In this document: positions 41,980 to 51,848 of the stretch, in pieces
Position numbering within the stretch: position 1 is the first letter of the stretch
How the letters are laid out: the number at the start of each line of letters is the position of its first letter
Notes under the pieces: model-generated
Told to the model about the DNA's origin: nothing
Database searches by the model: none
The model's input: only the letters and a program-made list of their open reading frames with translations
Assembly (NCBI GenBank): GCA_910578185.1
Contig: CAJTPN010000007.1
Span: 16,354-80,353 of the forward strand
Origin: an uncultured Acetatifactor sp.
GTDB lineage: Bacteria > Bacillota > Clostridia > Lachnospirales > Lachnospiraceae
DNA: 64,000 bases
Reading direction: 5' to 3'
Translations under genes and position numbers: made by a program

Positions 41980-42693
41980 ATGTTGAATATCGCGGTAGTG
42001 GACGATGAACAGACACACAGAGATATTCTGACAAAATATATAAGAGAATGGAAGAATGCGAAGCGCTTGGATGTTAAGGTGGAAACCTTTGACAGCAGTG
42101 AAGCATTTTATTTTATATGGTGCGAGGATCAGCGCTACGATGTGGTGTTTCTGGACATCTGTATGGGAGGCGCGGACGGCGTTAGTCTTGCCAGAAAGAT
42201 CAGGGAAAAAGAGAAAGCGATTACGATCATATTTACTACGGGAATTGCGGATTATATGCAGGAGGGATATGAGGTGGAGGCCATGCATTACCTGTTAAAG
42301 CCTCTGGACAGGAAAAAGGTATGGGAATGCCTGGAAAAGTGCCTGCAGCGAAAAGAAGAGGATGTTAAAACCATTCTTCTTCCAACAGAGGAGGGGTTGG
42401 TCAAGATCGAAACGGACAAGCTTTTATTCGCGGAGGCCATGGATCGCTGTTGTTTGCTGACATATCAGGGGGAATCGCTGACGGTAAAAATCGGGATGAG
42501 AGAATTGGCGCAGCAGTTGGAAACGTTGGAGGAATTTACCTTTTGCCATCGGTCCTATCTGGTCAATTTGCGAAAGGTTGCCAGGGTGTGCAAAAAGGAA
42601 TTGATTATGGACAACGGTACGGTGGTGCCGGTGAGCCGCCGCCTGTATAAAGAGGTAAACGAAAAGTTTATCCGGGTGGTGGTAGGGGAATGA
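41980..42693 (+). CDS. LytTR response regulator
   Basis: 237 residues from ATG at 41980. Receiver domain with VVDDEQ, phospho-Asp in DVVFLDICMGGADG, TTGIADYMQEGYEVEAMHYLLKP. The LytTR DNA-binding domain (about 130-237) has LLFAEAMDRCCLLTYQG, FCHRSYLVNLRKVARV and VPVSRRLYKEVNEKF. It is followed 64 nt later by a GHKL kinase, forming an AgrA/AgrC-like pair. Upstream ribosome site AGAGGTG. Confidence 0.93.
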   Translation: MLNIAVVDDEQTHRDILTKYIREWKNAKRLDVKVETFDSSEAFYFIWCEDQRYDVVFLDICMGGADGVSLARKIREKEKAITIIFTTGIADYMQEGYEVEAMHYLLKPLDRKKVWECLEKCLQRKEEDVKTILLPTEEGLVKIETDKLLFAEAMDRCCLLTYQGESLTVKIGMRELAQQLETLEEFTFCHRSYLVNLRKVARVCKKELIMDNGTVVPVSRRLYKEVNEKFIRVVVGE

Positions 42694-42757
42694 TGATAAC
42701 GGCTTTAAAGGGCGTTGGATTGTGCATTTGATTTCCATAGGTGAACGGAGAAATAAC

Positions 42758-43480
42758 ATGGAACTTTATATCATTATTCCAATTGTGGTACTTGTGGCTT
42801 TGGCTGTCTTTTTTGGGGGGCGGTTGTATATACAACATTGTGTGGAACAACAGATTGTCAGGTTTCAAAATGATCTCACCATAAGGCATTGTGAGGAAGT
42901 GGAGAATATGTACCGTCAGACAAGGGGATGGCGGCACGATTTCAAGAATCATCTGCAGACCATGCAGGCCTATCTGGAAATGGAGCAGATAGAGCGGTTG
43001 GGACAGTTTGTGCGGGAGCTGACAGAGGATTATAATGAAGTGGACATTGCACTGAAGACAGGCAATACCATGTTGGACGCCATTTTAAACAGTAAAATCT
43101 CCATTTTAAAAGAAAAAGAGATCCGGGTGGATGTGACGGCTTCCCTGCCGGAGCGGATCCCTGTCTCCGATGTGGATTTGAGCGTGATGATCGGGAATTT
43201 GCTGGACAATAGCCTGGAGGCCTGTATGAAATTGCCGGCTCAGGATCGCTATGTGCGGATCTACATTGCCAAGGCGAAGGAAAATCTCTATTTGTATGTA
43301 ATGAATTCAGCAGACGGGAGTTATCGCAGGGGGGCCATGGGGTATCTGACCACCAAGACGATGGGTGATCACGGCTATGGACTGCAGCGGATAGACAAGG
43401 TTATTCGGAAGTACAACGGCTATTGTAACCGACAGGACGAGGGGGATGTGTTTGCCACGGAAATTTTGCTGCCGCTATAA
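42758..43480 (+). CDS. GHKL histidine kinase with minimal sensor
   Basis: 240 residues from ATG at 42758 (CGGAG 7 nt upstream). One membrane helix (about 2-24), then the phospho-His helix TRGWRHDFKNHLQTMQAYLE and ATPase motifs MIGNLLDNSLEAC and GDHGYGLQRIDKVI. Only one membrane helix instead of the six or seven of AgrC, so the signal is not sensed by a large membrane domain; a partner or soluble input is likely. Paired with the LytTR regulator. Confidence 0.9.
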   Translation: MELYIIIPIVVLVALAVFFGGRLYIQHCVEQQIVRFQNDLTIRHCEEVENMYRQTRGWRHDFKNHLQTMQAYLEMEQIERLGQFVRELTEDYNEVDIALKTGNTMLDAILNSKISILKEKEIRVDVTASLPERIPVSDVDLSVMIGNLLDNSLEACMKLPAQDRYVRIYIAKAKENLYLYVMNSADGSYRRGAMGYLTTKTMGDHGYGLQRIDKVIRKYNGYCNRQDEGDVFATEILLPL

Positions 43481-43538
43481 TGGTTGAAATTGGCTGAGAT
43501 ATGTCCATGTTTCTTCTGATGGCAGATAGGAGCGTATT

Positions 43539-46500
43539 ATGTTGATGTCAAACGACAAAAGGGTGTTGCAAGTATTGGATCTTCTGGAACAGAGCAGGGT
43601 GTTTAAGGCGGGGGAAATAGCCGCGTTGCAGGAGTACCTGGCCGAAAACGGGGACAGACGGATTCTGGAAGAGATCGGCTATCGAGATTTGACTGTGGTG
43701 AGCGAAGATATCCAAAAAAATGTCAGAGCATTGTTAGTGGAAATTGATGGGAAGGGGAAACATGAGATGGCGGGCAGACTGGGGAATTTCCTGTTTGCGG
43801 CTGGGGGACTTTCTTCCCGGGGATTGATTGACTACAAATTGTTAACTGCGCCTGGATGCAGGGTGTTGGCGGAGGAACCGGATAAATTGCTGGCGCTCTT
43901 TTCTATGGAATGTCTGTTTGAAAGGGCTCAGGCAGCGTTTGGTTTTCTGCACAAGGGGATGGCTGCACTGGCAAGAATGGCTGGAGATAATCCGGAAAAT
44001 GCCAGAAAGGCCACGGAATACCTGACTGATTTGCCGGAGCGGCAGATTCTGCTCATGGCGCTGTACTTTCAACTGAAATATCCCCAGGTTTCTCAGACAA
44101 GCCCTGGCGAGGGCAGTGGAAGTGTTGCGCCGGAGGACGCAACATTTCTGAGACAATATGAGGACATGCTTGAGGCGCACCTGGATGATGCGCTTCCAAA
44201 CGGTGTGGAGCAGGTAGACTATTTCTGGCTGGGCCTGCTGGGAGGCGCAGGATTTGCCAATTATGAACTTTCTCCGCGCCTGAAAAAGGTAGCGGCGGTT
44301 TGCTTTGCAACGGACACGGAAAAGATAATGAATGCAGTTTGGGAGATGGATTTGCGGGGCAATTTGAAGAAGTACGGAGGATGTATGGATGAGATATTTG
44401 GAGCAGACAGCCTTCAGCTGATTCGATGGGCATTGAAATATTGGGAAAGGGAGATTCTGGCAGGGCAGCTTAAATGCAACCGTCAGGTATTTTTATCTTG
44501 TGTGGATACGGACGCAGATAAAATGAATATTGATCATTATCGTATGATAATGGAAATTGTCAGGGAGAATGCGCCGGATCTGTATAAGGAAAGACATGCT
44601 AAAGATGCGCTGCGTCAGCAGGAAAAGGTGACTGCGGCCATAATACGATGCCTGGATCATTATTATTGGGATACGGCGAAGGAATATCTGGCAGGCGGCG
44701 TAGGACCGGATAAGTTATTTGAAATAAATGAAGATCGAGAACCGTACCATAAATATGCTGGTGGTCCCGGAGATGAGATTCAAAGCTATCGGGAAGTATT
44801 CGGAAGTGATGCGTTTGTCAGCAGATGCGAGTCGCTTTTGATGGTATATGGAGCGTTTGGGGGCTATAACTGTTATAAATATGTGGCGGAAGACGACCGG
44901 GTCAGTGCAAGGCGGGTAAAAGAGCTGTTTGGGAATGTGGATCGGTGTGGAATTCCACTGCATATTCAGCTTAAAGGGTATGAGGACTTTATCACGGAAA
45001 TGAAACATGATTTGAGAATGACCAAGTATCCGCCTGCAGTCCATGATAGAGAGGAAAGGGTGGACACATTTATCAAGGCGTCTAAAGAGGTATTTCTGGA
45101 GTATTTGGCCGGGAGGCGGGAGGAACTGATTGCATTTATACGAGCTGCCGGAGTTGAGGGCAGATGTCTTGGCGTAATGCTTTTTGGGGAGGCGCCGGAA
45201 CAGAATCAGAAACTACTTCTGGAATTTCTCGAAGACCGTGAGAAACCGGTGAGGGATGGGGTGATAGGGGTTATGTGTAAGTCCAGGTTCTGGGAGCCGG
45301 AAGCATTGGCGTGTTTGAACTCTAAGAAGGCGGCCCAAAGGGAGGTTGGCATTCGGATACTGACGGAGTGGAAGGACGGGAAGTATCTGCCGGAATTAAA
45401 GGCGGCGCTTGCCAGGGAGAAAAGTGCCAGAATCGAAGCGCTCCTTGAGGACGCTATCCGGGCGACGGGCAGTGAAGCACTCCAGGCAACAGAATCAAAA
45501 ACCTGCGAGATTGACAAGGGATACTTGGTGGAGAAGCTGCATAAGGGGAACAAAAAACGTTCCCTGGAATGGGCATATGAGGAACCCTTTTCCAAGGTAC
45601 ATAGAAAGGGGGGAGAAGAAGCGGATGTGAGGTATCTGCAGGCAATCCTCCTTGGATATTCCGCAGCAGGCGGGGAAAGCCCAGAGGCGGTCATACTGGC
45701 AAAAGATCTGGAGGAAAAAGAACTTGCCGTTTACATGGGCGAGTTGTTTGAGAGATGGATGGAGAAGGGAGCGGAGGCAAAGAAACGCTGGGTGCTGTAT
45801 GCGGCAGTGATCCATGGCGACGCCGGAATTGTGGACATTCTATTGTCGCAGATCAAGGAGTGGCCCCGGGCAGGGCGAAGCAAACTGGCGGCGGAGGCCG
45901 TGCGAGCCCTGACGTACAGCCCCAATCTTGAAACCCTTTTGTTGGTGGATGAATTATCTCGAAAGGCGAAACACGAGCCGGTCAGAACGGCGGCAATGAG
46001 GGCGCTGAATGATACCGAGATCAGGCTTGGGACTACTTTGGAAGCCCTGATGGAACAAACTGTACCGGATTTTGGTTTTGATGAGAACATGCGGCGAGTG
46101 TTTGATTACGGGACGCGCAAATTTACTGTTACCATTACCGTAAGCCTGGAACTTCAGGTAATAGATGAGAAGGGTAAAAAATTAAAAAATCTTCCGGTGC
46201 CGGGCAAGCGTGATGAGGAAGCGATGGCAAGCGCGGTTTATGAGGAATTCAAGAAGTGGAAGAAACAGATTAAAACCGTTGTGACAGCTCAGAAAAAGCG
46301 TTTGGAAAGAGTTCTTCTCACCGGACGCCGGTGGGAGCTTGGGACATGGATGAAGGTGTTTGTAAGGAATCCAGTTATGCACCAGTTTGCAATCGGGCTT
46401 GTGTGGGGACTTTATGAAGAGGGAAGGCCGGTAGCCGGATTTCGTTATATGGAGGATGGATCTTTCTGCACCCCAAAGGGGGAGGAAATTGTTTTGACGG

Positions 46501-47162
46501 CGGGAAAAGATCGGCTGACATGTCTGACCCGATCTGCCGCTATAGACCGGGAAAGCTCCTGGGAGCAATGCAGCAAAGCGGGCCGGCTGATTGAACGTGA
46601 ACAGCATATCGGACAATGTGCTGGCCAAGGCCAACATGTTGGCCTTATGCACCCAACCGAGCTTTCAGCAGCGATGTTGGAAGAGTGGAGGGCGCACTTT
46701 GAGGACTATGAGATTACGCAGCCAATGGAGCAGATTGCCAGACCTGTATTCTGTAAGGCGGAGGAAGAAAGGGGGCAGAGAGTTCTGGAGCGTTTCGGCG
46801 GTTGCATAATAAATGATCTTGCCCTGGGAAGGAAGTTGATGAACCAGGGGTGGGTGCGTGGACCAGTGGAAGACGGTGGGCGAGTCTATACCTATTACAG
46901 AGAGGATCGGGAAATCCGTATGGGGGCAGTACTAAATTTCTCGGGCAGTTTTTTGGGGATAGAAAATGAAGACGTGACGGTGGAAGAGGTCAAATTTTAT
47001 CATCTTGACAAATCGGCTGAAGAAAAAGGTGGAAAAGAGACAGAACCGTCCTTTTGTGAAATAATAGATGTGCCGGACAGGTATTTTAGCGAGGTCCTTT
47101 ATCAAATAACAAATGCGCTGGCAATCAGCCAACAAAAAGATGATAATTGGAAAAAAAGGTAA
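43539..47162 (+). CDS. Very large DUF4132-domain protein
   Basis: 1207 residues from ATG at 43539 (ATAGGAG 6 nt upstream). Mostly helical, with HEAT-like repeats in about 560-830 (for example LLLEFLEDREKPVRDGVIG and ALACLNSKKAAQREVGIRI). The C-terminal part (about 890-1090) fits DUF4132: WKKQIKTVVTAQKKRLERVL, MHQFAIGLVWGLYEEGRPV, MHPTELSAAMLEEWRAHFED and YEITQPMEQIARPVF. An odd Gln/Cys-rich insert (about 1005-1032) lies just before MHPTEL and contains a 20-nt DNA palindrome at 46627-46646. Members of this family (MolR-like) have no settled function. Confidence 0.8.
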   Translation: MLMSNDKRVLQVLDLLEQSRVFKAGEIAALQEYLAENGDRRILEEIGYRDLTVVSEDIQKNVRALLVEIDGKGKHEMAGRLGNFLFAAGGLSSRGLIDYKLLTAPGCRVLAEEPDKLLALFSMECLFERAQAAFGFLHKGMAALARMAGDNPENARKATEYLTDLPERQILLMALYFQLKYPQVSQTSPGEGSGSVAPEDATFLRQYEDMLEAHLDDALPNGVEQVDYFWLGLLGGAGFANYELSPRLKKVAAVCFATDTEKIMNAVWEMDLRGNLKKYGGCMDEIFGADSLQLIRWALKYWEREILAGQLKCNRQVFLSCVDTDADKMNIDHYRMIMEIVRENAPDLYKERHAKDALRQQEKVTAAIIRCLDHYYWDTAKEYLAGGVGPDKLFEINEDREPYHKYAGGPGDEIQSYREVFGSDAFVSRCESLLMVYGAFGGYNCYKYVAEDDRVSARRVKELFGNVDRCGIPLHIQLKGYEDFITEMKHDLRMTKYPPAVHDREERVDTFIKASKEVFLEYLAGRREELIAFIRAAGVEGRCLGVMLFGEAPEQNQKLLLEFLEDREKPVRDGVIGVMCKSRFWEPEALACLNSKKAAQREVGIRILTEWKDGKYLPELKAALAREKSARIEALLEDAIRATGSEALQATESKTCEIDKGYLVEKLHKGNKKRSLEWAYEEPFSKVHRKGGEEADVRYLQAILLGYSAAGGESPEAVILAKDLEEKELAVYMGELFERWMEKGAEAKKRWVLYAAVIHGDAGIVDILLSQIKEWPRAGRSKLAAEAVRALTYSPNLETLLLVDELSRKAKHEPVRTAAMRALNDTEIRLGTTLEALMEQTVPDFGFDENMRRVFDYGTRKFTVTITVSLELQVIDEKGKKLKNLPVPGKRDEEAMASAVYEEFKKWKKQIKTVVTAQKKRLERVLLTGRRWELGTWMKVFVRNPVMHQFAIGLVWGLYEEGRPVAGFRYMEDGSFCTPKGEEIVLTAGKDRLTCLTRSAAIDRESSWEQCSKAGRLIEREQHIGQCAGQGQHVGLMHPTELSAAMLEEWRAHFEDYEITQPMEQIARPVFCKAEEERGQRVLERFGGCIINDLALGRKLMNQGWVRGPVEDGGRVYTYYREDREIRMGAVLNFSGSFLGIENEDVTVEEVKFYHLDKSAEEKGGKETEPSFCEIIDVPDRYFSEVLYQITNALAISQQKDDNWKKR

Positions 47163-47219
47163 TTAGTTTAGGACCAAGGGGTTTTAGCACGTTCCTGTTG
47201 TGAACATAATAATCTGCCA

Positions 47220-47465
47220 AACCCTCATAATATAGCCGAATTTTTTGTAATGAAGAAATACAGACAAAAAGGAGTTGGCAGGGTAGCTGCTATGAAGATT
47301 TTTGATATGTTTCATGGTGGGTGGGAAATATCCCAATGGATTGACAACTTACCGGCTCAAAACTTTTGGGGTAAGGTTATTGCAGAGTATACAAACGGGA
47401 AATATGATACGTTTACTGCAGCGGAGGCGCATGAAATAGGATTTACGTTTGATAATTCACTTTAG
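47220..47465 (+). pseudogene. 3' fragment of GNAT acetyltransferase
   Basis: From 47220 the frame reads NPHNIAEFFVMKKYRQKGVG, the acetyl-CoA binding helix region of GNAT enzymes, then FDMFHGGWEISQW and FWGKVIAEYTNGKYDTF. The N-terminal half is missing. An ATG at 47250 is present but would start inside the acetyl-CoA loop. Confidence 0.7.
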
Positions 47466-47558
47466 AAGTTGAGAAAACATATATATTTAATATCAATCAG
47501 TTTTCATGTTATTTATATAACCATATCACAATCACGACAGAATAAGTAACACAGCGTC

Positions 47559-47596
47559 AGAGCGTATAGAAAACAAATCTATACGCTCTATTTTTA
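47559..47596 (+). terminator. Rho-independent terminator
   Basis: AGAGCGTATAGA pairs perfectly with TCTATACGCTCT and is followed by ATTTTTATG. Confidence 0.85.
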
Positions 47597-47614
47597 TGTA
47601 AAGGAGTAAAAAAT

Positions 47615-47656
47615 ATGGCAGAAATCCAAAATGAGCAACAGCTCCATTTTTTATAA
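47615..47656 (+). pseudogene. Truncated 13-codon gene start
   Basis: AAAGGAG 8 nt before an ATG, then MAEIQNEQQLHFL and a stop. It looks like the start of a lost gene. The remaining 148 nt up to the ABC gene hold only imperfect repeats of AAACCGTTC/GAAACGGTT. Confidence 0.4.
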
Positions 47657-47804
47657 ATGCCATTCATGTAAAAAAAGAAACCGTTCACGTAAAATCAGCG
47701 CTATTTTTGGCTGATGGGGATATAATCATGAAAAAAGGAAACGGTTCGGTTTAAAATGGGATTAGATTCTCTGTCTCCCGAACTGCAGCCGGAAAGGAAG
47801 ACAG

Positions 47805-49691
47805 ATGAAAGAGAAAGAAACATCGGAAAAACAAAAAAACGTAACCTCCCATCAGGACCGTAAGAAAGAAAAAAAACAGAAGATCAAGACCAAATACTCT
47901 GTCTGGTCAAATATCTTATATATGTATAAGCTGGCCTATGGGGAAAATCGCCGCCTGGCATTGTATCATGTTTTGGTTGTGATAAGCGGATGTGGCCTGC
48001 CCGTTTTCGGAATTTTAATGCCTGGTATTGTGCTGGAAGCAGTGGAAGGGGGTGAATTTTTAAAGGGACTTGGGATCATTGCTGCAGCAGGGCTTGTTAT
48101 GTTGGTTTTCAATAGCGTGAATGGGTGGATTGACTGGAGCACATATTTTTATGAGAATCATTTCCGTAATCAGATGGTTGGGAATTCTGTCCTGAAAGGG
48201 ATGAAATGTCTCTATAAATATGTGGAGTATGGGGAACAGAAGAATATTACAAGACGCGCTTATCAAAGCCTGCAAAAGGGAGACGGTTCTGTCAGTTATA
48301 AGATGCTGGATATTCCAAGAGATTTATTAGTGAATTTTATCTGTTTTTTGCTGTACTCGACGGTGATTGGAAGTTTGAACATAGGGATTGTGCTGATAAT
48401 GATTTTGCTTGCGGAGCTCAACAGCGGCGTGCTGCGCATCAGGAATCGCTGGGAACTTGCTTTTAAGGAGGAGTTTTCCGAGTCAAATCGGGAAATCCGT
48501 TATTTAAACCGGGCGTTTGAAGATGTCCGCCTTGCCAAGGACGTGCGAATTTTTGCCATGAACGATTGGCTCATGGATTTTCGGGAGGAAACGTTCCGAA
48601 AGCGGATAAAATTGGAAAAGCGCAATAACCGCAAGCGGGTTTTGGCAGATGTGTTGCAGCAATTATTGGCATTGTTTCAAAATGGGCTTGCCTATGGCTA
48701 TCTGATTTATTCCGTTCTGCAGGGGGATATTTCAGCGGCAGGCTTCCTGGTGTATTTTGGCGCAATCAGCGGATTTTCAGGATTCTTTAAAAAGATAAAT
48801 GATCTTTACTCCGCCCTGCTGTTGGAAAATGTGGATGCGGATTTCTTCCGCATTCACATGGAGCTTGCGGAGGTGGATGACGTGGGAGAGGTTCCGCCGG
48901 AACTTGGAAAAGAGCCTGCGAAAATCGAATTTCGGGATGTGAGCTTTTCTTATGGGGATGAGAAGATATATGAACACTTTAATCTGACGATCAAACCTGG
49001 GGAGAAGGTGTCGCTGCTGGGAGTCAACGGCGCCGGAAAAACTACCCTGGTAAAATTACTCTGTGGTTTGTATGAGCCGGATGAAGGGAAAATTTTTATC
49101 AATGACGTTGATATTTCCACATTGCCCAAGAAGGCGCTTTACAGTCTGTTTTCAGTGGTGTTTCAGGAAAATAACATATTGCCCTATCCGGTAGGGTGTA
49201 ATCTTTCCTTTAAAAGATTGAGAGATACCGATGAGGAGAGGGCCTGGGCTGCGCTTCGGGAAGCGGGACTGGAAGAGATGTTTCAAGAAAGAGGGATAAA
49301 GATGGATACCTATATGGAGAATATAGGGAACTTGAAAGAGGGCGTAAAAATGTCCGGCGGACAGGAACAAAAATTCCTTCTTGCCAGGGCAATCTATAAG
49401 AACGGAAATATTCTGGTTCTGGACGAGCCCACATCCGCTTTGGATCCTATTGCGGAAAGCGAGATATATCAGGAATATGTGAAGATCAGCAAGGGACGAA
49501 CCAGTTTGTTTATTTCCCATCGTCTTGCCAGTACGAGATTTTCTGACAGGATCCTGTTCCTGGAGGAGGGAAGGATTAAAGAGGAAGGGACTCATGAGGA
49601 GCTTATGGCTTTGGGTGGAAGCTATGCCCATATGTTTGAGGTCCAATCCCATTATTACAAAGACTCTGTGGAAGAAGCAGTCCCCTGTTAA
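47805..49691 (+). CDS. ABC exporter half, first subunit of pair 2
   Basis: 628 residues. Lys/Gln-rich N-terminal tail, six membrane helices (about 45-330), ATPase domain with LLGVNGAGKTT, VVFQENNILPYPV, VKMSGGQEQKFLLAR, ILVLDEPTSALDP and FISHRLAS. Closely parallels the first subunit of pair 1 at 31505-33382. No peptide or bacteriocin gene can be seen next to it. An AAAGG ribosome site lies upstream. Confidence 0.92.
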   Translation: MKEKETSEKQKNVTSHQDRKKEKKQKIKTKYSVWSNILYMYKLAYGENRRLALYHVLVVISGCGLPVFGILMPGIVLEAVEGGEFLKGLGIIAAAGLVMLVFNSVNGWIDWSTYFYENHFRNQMVGNSVLKGMKCLYKYVEYGEQKNITRRAYQSLQKGDGSVSYKMLDIPRDLLVNFICFLLYSTVIGSLNIGIVLIMILLAELNSGVLRIRNRWELAFKEEFSESNREIRYLNRAFEDVRLAKDVRIFAMNDWLMDFREETFRKRIKLEKRNNRKRVLADVLQQLLALFQNGLAYGYLIYSVLQGDISAAGFLVYFGAISGFSGFFKKINDLYSALLLENVDADFFRIHMELAEVDDVGEVPPELGKEPAKIEFRDVSFSYGDEKIYEHFNLTIKPGEKVSLLGVNGAGKTTLVKLLCGLYEPDEGKIFINDVDISTLPKKALYSLFSVVFQENNILPYPVGCNLSFKRLRDTDEERAWAALREAGLEEMFQERGIKMDTYMENIGNLKEGVKMSGGQEQKFLLARAIYKNGNILVLDEPTSALDPIAESEIYQEYVKISKGRTSLFISHRLASTRFSDRILFLEEGRIKEEGTHEELMALGGSYAHMFEVQSHYYKDSVEEAVPC

Positions 49692-49695
49692 TTAA

Positions 49696-49935
49696 GGGCG
49701 GAACTGGAACTAAAAACAGCCCCCGACAAAAGAATGCCGGAAGTGAAAGAAGACGCGCCGTAGGCGTCCGAAAGAACTTCCCTGGAAGGGCATGAATGAG
49801 AGAGGACGGAACTGGAACTAAAAACAGCCCCCGGCAAAAGAATGCCGGAAGTGAAAGAGGACGCGCCGTAGGCGTCCGAAAGAACTTCCCTGGAAAGGGC
49901 ATGAATGAGAGGGGGCGGAACTGGAATAAGGGGCA
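49696..49935. repeat. Tandem 108/109-bp repeats between exporter genes
   Basis: Units begin at 49699, 49807 and 49916 (third is partial, about 20 nt). The full copies differ at few positions. Each contains GACGC-GCCGTAG-GCGTC nested inside GGAAGT...ACTTCC, so an RNA copy would fold into a two-part stem. The unit length is a multiple of three in copy 1 only; no coding role is evident. Confidence 0.85.
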
Positions 49936-49941
49936 AAAGAT

Positions 49942-51825
49942 ATGCAGGATGATTTGACAAGTAAGATCCCGCTTCGGGAAAATATAAAAAATATTAAAAA
50001 TTTAGTTTCCTATACTTATAAAATTGACAGATCCATGTATTACCTACCGGTAATCCAAATTTTGATGAATGCCATAAAGGGAGCCGTCTCGTTGGTGCTT
50101 TCTGCCAATATCCTGGAGATGCTGTATGAAAAGAAACCCATGGAAGAGATTATGTGGCAGGTGGCGATGCTGTTGGGATTGACTTTTTTTATCAATATAT
50201 TGAACTCAATTTTGCAGAATCAATTTATAGGCCCGGGCCGTGCCAATGTAAGGCGGATCTACGACGGAAATCTTGCGGCAAAATATCAATATATGGATTA
50301 TTCTTTGGTTGACAGTCCTTTTGTAAGAAATTTAAGAAGGCGTATTTACAAGGACAATAATTGGGGGTCAGGTCTGAGTAATCTTTTCTGGGATTATGAC
50401 GCTATAGTGTCTGGCGTTTGCCGTTTGATCTGTTCTCTGATCGTGGCTTTTCCCATTCTGAAGATTATTGTCAGATCCCATAATCTATGGATATATGCAG
50501 GGATCGTGGCTATGATCATCGTGCTATTTATATTGACTAAAATAGTGGCAAAGGCGGATGCAAAATATAACCAGGAACTTTTGAGCGATTATTGGGATGG
50601 AATTTCCATGGAAGATTTTAAAGAGTATGCAAATTTTGGTTGGGACTGGATAAATCACTGTATCAGCGGAGATTATCATTTTATTAAGGATGTACATTTG
50701 TATGATGGTTTTGACTTGATGGAAAAGTATACAACCGAAAATATGAAGGAAGGAGAGAAATTAACAGGAAGAATAGCAAAGGTGGCAAAGCTAAGCGGAA
50801 GAATGGGGCTGTTTCAGTCAATGACAGGAAGCTTTATGAAGCTGTCTGGCTATCTTATTTCCGCTGGATTTGCGTTGGCGGGGGCATTTCCTGTGGGAAG
50901 TGTGATTAAGTTTGCAGGATCCATTACCAACGTTATAATTGGATTTCAGGGAATGGGAGAACGATACAACAGGATATCTCTGACGGCGCGCAAACATGCC
51001 AGTACTATGGAAATGTTGAGTATCAGCGATGAGATGTACAAGGGCAAGCTGCCTGTGGAAAAGCGTATGGACAATAAGTACGAGGTGGAATTTTGTAACG
51101 TATCCTTTAAGTATCCGGGAGCGGAACAATATGCGCTAAAAAATTTCTCGTTGAAGCTTCGTATCGGAGAGCGTATGGCCATTGTGGGCATGAACGGTTC
51201 CGGTAAGACCACGATGATTAAATTGCTCTGTCGTCTGTATGACCCGGAGGAGGGAGAGATTCTGTTAAACGGAGTGGATATCCGCAAATTTGATCAGAAG
51301 GAATATATCAAGTTGTTCTCCGTGGTGTTTCAGGACTTTCAGCTGCTTTCCATGCCTCTTGGACAGAATGTGGCCTGTGCAATCAACGTGGATGAAGATT
51401 TGGCAGTGAAAACCTTGAGCCAGGCAGGATTGGCCGAAAGGCTGACCCAATTACCGGATGGTCTGGACACCTTTCTTTACCAGGATATCAAGGATGACGG
51501 CGTGGAAATTTCCGGCGGCGAGGCCCAGAAAATTTCCATAGCCAGAGCTCTTTACAAAGATGCGCCCTTTGTACTTCTTGACGAACCCACGGCAAGCCTA
51601 GATCCGTTGTCGGAGTATGAAATTTATTCCAGGTTTGACACCATGGTGAAGGATAAAACGGCAATCTATATTTCGCACAGACTCTCCTCCTGCAGATTTT
51701 GTGACGATATTGCGGTGCTCCATGATGGCAGGCTGGTGCAGAGAGGCAGTCATGAAGAGCTGCTGAAGGATGAAACAGGGAAATACTACGAGTTGTGGAA
51801 TGCCCAGGCGCAGTATTATACTTAG
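49942..51825 (+). CDS. ABC exporter half, second subunit of pair 2
   Basis: 627 residues. Membrane domain about 25-330; ATPase with IVGMNGSGKTT, VVFQDFQLLSMPL, VEISGGEAQKISIAR, FVLLDEPTASLDP and YISHRLSS. Homologous to the second subunit of pair 1. It ends AQAQYYT where pair 1 ends AQAQYYTNK: the stop comes at the edge of an IS-end-like sequence, so the last residues appear to have been lost by insertion. Otherwise intact. Confidence 0.92.
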   Translation: MQDDLTSKIPLRENIKNIKNLVSYTYKIDRSMYYLPVIQILMNAIKGAVSLVLSANILEMLYEKKPMEEIMWQVAMLLGLTFFINILNSILQNQFIGPGRANVRRIYDGNLAAKYQYMDYSLVDSPFVRNLRRRIYKDNNWGSGLSNLFWDYDAIVSGVCRLICSLIVAFPILKIIVRSHNLWIYAGIVAMIIVLFILTKIVAKADAKYNQELLSDYWDGISMEDFKEYANFGWDWINHCISGDYHFIKDVHLYDGFDLMEKYTTENMKEGEKLTGRIAKVAKLSGRMGLFQSMTGSFMKLSGYLISAGFALAGAFPVGSVIKFAGSITNVIIGFQGMGERYNRISLTARKHASTMEMLSISDEMYKGKLPVEKRMDNKYEVEFCNVSFKYPGAEQYALKNFSLKLRIGERMAIVGMNGSGKTTMIKLLCRLYDPEEGEILLNGVDIRKFDQKEYIKLFSVVFQDFQLLSMPLGQNVACAINVDEDLAVKTLSQAGLAERLTQLPDGLDTFLYQDIKDDGVEISGGEAQKISIARALYKDAPFVLLDEPTASLDPLSEYEIYSRFDTMVKDKTAIYISHRLSSCRFCDDIAVLHDGRLVQRGSHEELLKDETGKYYELWNAQAQYYT

Positions 51826-51839
51826 GGAAACGCTGATTA
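51824..51839. mobile_element. IS-end-like scar, copy 1
   Basis: AGGGAAACGCTGATTA, matching AGGAAACGCTGATTTA at 53811. It provides the stop of the exporter gene. Only the end is left here; a pseudogene of different origin follows at once. Confidence 0.5.
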
Positions 51840-51848
51840 ATACCATTC

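Noticed and set aside
49603..49960. Minus frames through the 108-bp repeats giving repeated peptide
   Set aside because: Repeat translation is a consequence of tandem DNA repeats; they overlap both exporter genes and lack a start site.
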